From positions 2,530,001 to 2,594,000 of the forward strand of contig NZ_CP004078.1 in the NCBI RefSeq assembly GCF_000612505.1: a DNA stretch of 64,000 nt. The letters run 5' to 3'. Below, piece after piece: positions 60,563 to 64,000 of the stretch; the stretch's first letter is position 1; each line of letters starts with the position of its first letter. The position numbers were made by a program, and so were the translations under genes. The notes under the pieces are model-generated. The model was not told the DNA's origin and ran no database searches. It saw only the letters and a program-made list of their open reading frames with translations. The DNA comes from Paenibacillus sabinae T27 (GTDB lineage: Bacteria > Bacillota > Bacilli > Paenibacillales > Paenibacillaceae).

Positions 60563-62194
60563 GTGTCAATCCATTTGCGGACTTTGTTTGCAGGCGCGTT
60601 TGCTGTTGTTATTATTTTGCTGACGGCTCTGCTCAGTTTATTGATCGGCAAAGAATCATCGAAGACCGCGGAGGTTACCATAGGCAGATCGCTGGCGGAA
60701 GTCGCTTACCAGATGTCTTATAGTTTGGATCATTTTATGTGGGCGCGTTCTGAGGAAGTGGAGGTTCTGAGCAAGCTTAAAGCGTTCCAGGAGCCTGTCG
60801 ACAAGAAGGAAATTGGGGGATTATTAAACCAGCTGAAAGAAAATCTCCCAGTATTTACCTGGGTCGGATATATGGATGCAAAAGGCAATGTTCTGTCGGC
60901 AACGGATAACATTTTGGTCGGAAGCAACATTAAGGATCGGCCGGTTTTCAAATTCGGGATCGATGCTCCTTTTATCGGAGATGTCCATGATGCCAAGCTG
61001 CTCGCCAAACTGCTGCCCAATCCGGGCGGAGAGCCGCTGCAATTCGTCGATATCGGCGTTCCTGTAATGGACGCAAGCGGTAGAGCGGTGGGCGTCCTGG
61101 CTGCACATCTCAGCTGGGAATGGTCCCGTCAGGTGGAGTCGTCGATTCTCACGCCGCTCAAGGAAAATATGAAGGGCGTGCAGGTCTTCGTTGTCAGCAA
61201 AAATGACAATACGATTGTGCTCGGACCGTCCAGCCAGGTGGGCAAGCCGATGAAGGACGCGGCGCTGACAGAGGCCCGTCAGGGCAAAAGCTCATGGCTC
61301 GTCAATAAGTCAGATGGCGGACAAGCCTATTTGACAGGTTACGCACACGGAGACGGATACATGGATTATCCCGGTCTTGGCTGGTCCGTCATCATCCGCC
61401 AACCGGCGGAAATTGCCTTTGCTTCCGTACACCGGCTGCAAAATTATATCGCTCTCTCCGGCCTCGCCGTTGCCGTTCTGTTCGGCATTGCAGGCTGGTT
61501 TATCGCCGGGTGGATTGCCCGCCCGCTTCAGCTTATTGCGGAGAAAGCCGATCTCCTCAGTACCGGAAAAGAGGCGGAGATTCCGAAATTTAACCGGATC
61601 AAGGATTTGTCCATCCTCTCCGTTTCTCTGCGAAATCTGGTCCAGAACTTGAGCCAAACCGAGACGGAGCTGAGTTATATGTCGGATATTGCACGGCATG
61701 ATGCGCTGACCGGCTTGCCTAACCGGATGGCGCTGGACGATTATTTGGCCCATGCAGTCAACAAGGCGAAGCAGAACCGCTCTACTCTCAGCTTTCTGTA
61801 TCTGGATTTGGACGGCTTCAAGAAGGTGAACGATACGCTCGGACACGCAGCCGGAGACAAGCTGCTGCAAGAGGTCGCCTTCCGTCTGCTTGAATCGACC
61901 CGGGACAATGAGATGGTCACCCGTATCGGGGGAGACGAATTCGTGGTGATCCTGCACACTTCGGCAGCAAAGCCGATGCAGGAAGCCGAGGTCGTAGCCA
62001 AGCGTATTATCGACAAAATCAATCAGCCTTTCCTGATCGGTGGGGAAATCGTGCAGGTCGGCTGCAGCGTCGGCGCCGCGGTCTGGAGTCCCGAAACCCA
62101 GGACACAAGCGAAATTTTGCGATTGGCTGACGACGCGCTTTATATTTCCAAACGGAGCGGCAAGAACCGGATTACATTTGAAACAGCGGTTTAA
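60563..62194 (+). CDS. Membrane diguanylate cyclase, Cache plus HAMP plus GGDEF
   Basis: This enzyme of about 543 residues would make c-di-GMP from GTP. Helix at about 5-28, extracellular dCache-like sensor (about 30-290), second helix (about 296-318), HAMP-like linker and C-terminal GGDEF domain (about 375-540) with intact active site TRIGGDEFVVIL. The allosteric I-site position reads RDNE instead of RxxD, so product inhibition may be weakened. GTG 60563 follows GGGAGGAAAG; the frame upstream to 60506 lacks a site. It is divergent from the PilZ gene, a possible effector of the same signal. Confidence 0.9.
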   Translation: MSIHLRTLFAGAFAVVIILLTALLSLLIGKESSKTAEVTIGRSLAEVAYQMSYSLDHFMWARSEEVEVLSKLKAFQEPVDKKEIGGLLNQLKENLPVFTWVGYMDAKGNVLSATDNILVGSNIKDRPVFKFGIDAPFIGDVHDAKLLAKLLPNPGGEPLQFVDIGVPVMDASGRAVGVLAAHLSWEWSRQVESSILTPLKENMKGVQVFVVSKNDNTIVLGPSSQVGKPMKDAALTEARQGKSSWLVNKSDGGQAYLTGYAHGDGYMDYPGLGWSVIIRQPAEIAFASVHRLQNYIALSGLAVAVLFGIAGWFIAGWIARPLQLIAEKADLLSTGKEAEIPKFNRIKDLSILSVSLRNLVQNLSQTETELSYMSDIARHDALTGLPNRMALDDYLAHAVNKAKQNRSTLSFLYLDLDGFKKVNDTLGHAAGDKLLQEVAFRLLESTRDNEMVTRIGGDEFVVILHTSAAKPMQEAEVVAKRIIDKINQPFLIGGEIVQVGCSVGAAVWSPETQDTSEILRLADDALYISKRSGKNRITFETAV

Positions 62195-62274
62195 TGCTGG
62201 GATAAACACCCAATCGATTCAAGGGGCTGCGGAATAGGATATGTCGTACGCTATTTTGAAGGAGGAATTTTCGA

Positions 62275-62379
62275 ATGGGTGAAGCTCCAGGCTGCGGCTG
62301 CGGAATCGGAACATCGACAGGAACAATTCTGGTATTGTTTATCCTGCTTGTCATTATTACTCGGACTTTTATGTATTAG
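62275..62379 (+). CDS. YjcZ-like small membrane protein, 34 residues
   Basis: A short gene with an excellent ribosome site (AAGGAGGAATTTTCGA) encodes MGEAPGCGCGIGTSTG followed by ILVLFILLVII and a short tail. A Gly/Cys-rich head followed by 'VLFILLVII' is the pattern of YjcZ-family sporulation-associated small proteins. It is too short for most gene finders and its exact role is unknown. Confidence 0.75.
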   Translation: MGEAPGCGCGIGTSTGTILVLFILLVIITRTFMY

Positions 62380-62413
62380 GAACGGCTGATAACTGAATAG
62401 GTACGTATAGAAA

Positions 62414-62449
62414 AAGCGCCTTTCCCCGGCATTCTAGGGAAAGGCGCTT
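62414..62449 (-). terminator. Strong terminator of TrpD-like gene
   Basis: AAGCGCCTTTCCC and GGGAAAGGCGCTT form a perfect 13-bp stem with a 10-base loop. On the minus strand the stem ends in five T residues. Confidence 0.85.
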
Positions 62450-62490
62450 GCTGCGTATGAATGAGGGCGTTTGATCCGGTCTTCCGCAGA

Positions 62491-63534
62491 TTAGACTTGA
62501 TGTGTAACAGGCGGCTCACTGAGCAGCGCATTCTTCCATGCATTATAGCTGTCCCAAGCCTTGCCGCCATCCAGCAGATCCTTGCAGGTGTACACACCCT
62601 CCTCAATGGAACCGACACGGCCAGCCAAATGCAGTCTGACGGCCCCGTTGAGGAGGACCTGATTGTAAAAGGCGATGTGGCCGCCGCCCTGCAGCACGGC
62701 TTCAGCCGTTGTCAGCTGCAGGCGGGCATCCCAGACAAGTTCCGGAACGGGAGTATCCAATCCGAGCGCTTCGGGATCAATAATATCAAGACCCGCCGCG
62801 CCGTTCTCCACCTTGTATACCCGTGTCGGGCGGTCGATATAAAGGTCTTCCGAGCCTTCAGTCCCTTGTATGATCATGGCTTTCCGGTATCCGAGTTTAA
62901 TCATGAGCCGCGCGAGACGGTCAAAGACCGTATTGTGATAGATTCCGAACACGATGAAAGGCGAGCAGGAGTAATCCAGCAGCTTCTCGGTCGTATTAAA
63001 AATGGTCCGCATCCCGATTTCCTCGCGGATTCCCCGGATTTTACCGAACGGAGGGCACCACTCTTCGGAGCTTGCATATAGCACACCGCTGCGGCGGGCC
63101 GCGTGAATGGAGCTATAGCGGGAAAGAGCGGAGAGCGGGATGTCCGCCTCCAGAATAATGTCCTGCAGGGTGATCCCCCATTTCGGAGGGAGCGGAGCGG
63201 AACCGTGCAGGGTCACCGGCAGACCCGCCGCGGCGAGCAGGAAAGCGGTCGGAAAGGTCGCCGCAAAGGACCGGATTCGTCCGTCATAAGGTCCTGCGCA
63301 GTCCAGGCCCTCCTGGACCTGCTCGCGGCGCGTGAACTTTCGGCTGACGGATACGAATGCCTCCAATTCCTCTATACTTTCAAGCTTGATCCGTTCGGCT
63401 ACAAGGAACGCTCCAATCTGCGCCGGTGTGGCGGACTGATTAAGAATCGCTTCTGCGGCGGCGGCAGCTTCTCCGAAGTCTAAATCCCGGGCGCCCCGTT
63501 TGCCTCTGGCAACTTCTTTAAGTAGGTTAATCAT
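62491..63534 (-). CDS. TrpD-like glycosyltransferase family 3 protein
   Basis: This 347-residue protein resembles anthranilate phosphoribosyltransferase and YbiB. It has the N-terminal helical domain (FGEAAAAAEAILNQSATPAQ, GAFLVAERIK) and the phosphoribosyl-binding domain. The canonical glycine-rich GTGGD motif of TrpD is replaced by DCAGPYDGRIRSFAAT, so it is probably not a tryptophan enzyme. ATG 63534 follows AAGGGGG with correct spacing. It lies 13 bases downstream of the ANTAR gene and the two are one operon. YbiB-type relatives bind nucleic acid, an alternative role. Confidence 0.8.
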   Translation of the reverse strand: MINLLKEVARGKRGARDLDFGEAAAAAEAILNQSATPAQIGAFLVAERIKLESIEELEAFVSVSRKFTRREQVQEGLDCAGPYDGRIRSFAATFPTAFLLAAAGLPVTLHGSAPLPPKWGITLQDIILEADIPLSALSRYSSIHAARRSGVLYASSEEWCPPFGKIRGIREEIGMRTIFNTTEKLLDYSCSPFIVFGIYHNTVFDRLARLMIKLGYRKAMIIQGTEGSEDLYIDRPTRVYKVENGAAGLDIIDPEALGLDTPVPELVWDARLQLTTAEAVLQGGGHIAFYNQVLLNGAVRLHLAGRVGSIEEGVYTCKDLLDGGKAWDSYNAWKNALLSEPPVTHQV

Positions 63535-63547
63535 GTTCGGTGCCCCC

Positions 63548-64000
63548 TTACTTTTGATCCTGAAGCATCTGGTATACCTTGACGATTGAAGTTGCGACAT
63601 CCACCATCCGTTTGCGTTCGTTCATCGCTTGCTTGCGCAGAAGATCGTACGCTTCGGATTCGGGGATGTTTTTGGCCTTGGAGAGAATCCCCTTCGCCAT
63701 TTCGATCCATTTTCTTTCTTCGAGCCGGGAGAGCAGCTGCTCCTTTTCCTTCATCCACTGCTTCCGTTCGAAGCACTGTTTGGCGCCAAAGTGAAGGCTC
63801 CAATGAATCTCTTGCGGCAGCATGGACGGGCAGAGGATACCGTCAGTCAAAATATTGTCCTCGCATGCGGATACAGAGAGCGTTGCGGTCTCATCCGTAC
63901 ACCACCACATGACGGGGGCAGTCTTGCGGGACATCAAAAGATCCGCCCAGCATTTGAATTCCGTAATCGGAATACAAAGGATGGAGGCGTCGACGTCCGC
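63548..64000 (-). CDS. ANTAR-domain regulator, truncated by the window end
   Basis: The open frame runs off the right edge, so the N-terminus is outside. The visible part (about 151 residues) ends in an ANTAR domain: a coiled coil KEKEQLLSRLEERKWIEMAK, then GILSKAKNIPESEAYDLLRK and DVATSIVKVYQM. ANTAR proteins bind twin hairpins in RNA and prevent termination. The preceding part looks like a degenerate receiver or nitrate-sensor module (ILCIPITEFKCWADLLMSRK). It is cotranscribed with the TrpD-like gene. The pairing often sits with nitrogen-assimilation genes, which would lie beyond the window. Confidence 0.8.
   Translation of the reverse strand, partial: ADVDASILCIPITEFKCWADLLMSRKTAPVMWWCTDETATLSVSACEDNILTDGILCPSMLPQEIHWSLHFGAKQCFERKQWMKEKEQLLSRLEERKWIEMAKGILSKAKNIPESEAYDLLRKQAMNERKRMVDVATSIVKVYQMLQDQK

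Noticed and set aside
61310..62209. 299-residue minus-strand frame opposite the GGDEF gene
   Set aside because: It is antisense to conserved catalytic motifs and has no protein family features.

Overview
The window reads as chromosomal DNA of a Paenibacillus-like member of the Bacillota. Signs are the many AGGAGG-type ribosome binding sites, a YesM/YesN-type two-component pair beside an Lpl-type sugar importer, a YjcZ-like small protein, HXXEE and YrdB-type proteins, and many GTG/TTG starts. No rRNA, tRNA, prophage or CRISPR array was seen.

Layout. 1-949: a phosphotransferase. 950-1811: debris of an IS1182-type transposase and of a secreted Ig-like protein. 1812-9912: a minus-strand operon (sensor kinase, AraC-type response regulator, carbamoyltransferase) divergent from a CUT1 sugar ABC importer. 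10073-17416: a LacI-controlled operon of a MalEFG-like importer and a GH31 alpha-glucosidase. 17588-36758: mixed housekeeping and accessory genes (secreted MTA/SAH-nucleosidase-like protein, AlkD, MFS exporter, ExoIII, M29 aminopeptidase, two TetR regulators with visible operators, two chemoreceptors, acetyltransferases, a broken siderophore permease, DoxX/esterase/dioxygenase genes). 36784-38939: iron alcohol dehydrogenase and an AraC regulator.

38954-50750 is the most interesting part. A perfect sigma-A promoter, two intrinsic terminators and an Fnr-type palindrome precede cysK, two nitrogenase component-1-like genes, an SsuB/TauB-like ABC ATPase, a NifH-like Fe protein and a second cysK. 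After a terminator come a 2-hydroxyacyl-CoA-dehydratase-type activator ATPase fused to an HgdB/double-cubane-like domain, a second stand-alone activator ATPase, and a stand-alone HgdB/double-cubane-like protein. The locus therefore carries two different ATP-driven low-potential electron-transfer machines, bracketed by cysteine synthases, with no nifB, nifE, nifN or nifV in the window. I infer an anaerobic reductase system that releases sulfur from an organosulfur compound for cysteine synthesis, rather than a nitrogen-fixation system. Its substrate is unknown.

50790-64000: MFS/LysR divergent pair, short-chain dehydrogenase debris, a phosphotransferase, a methyltransferase, mannitol-1-phosphate dehydrogenase with a HAD phosphatase, a hydrolase gene with an in-frame stop, a two-domain sulfurtransferase, PilZ and GGDEF proteins of c-di-GMP signalling, a small YjcZ-like protein, and a TrpD-like/ANTAR pair running off the window end.
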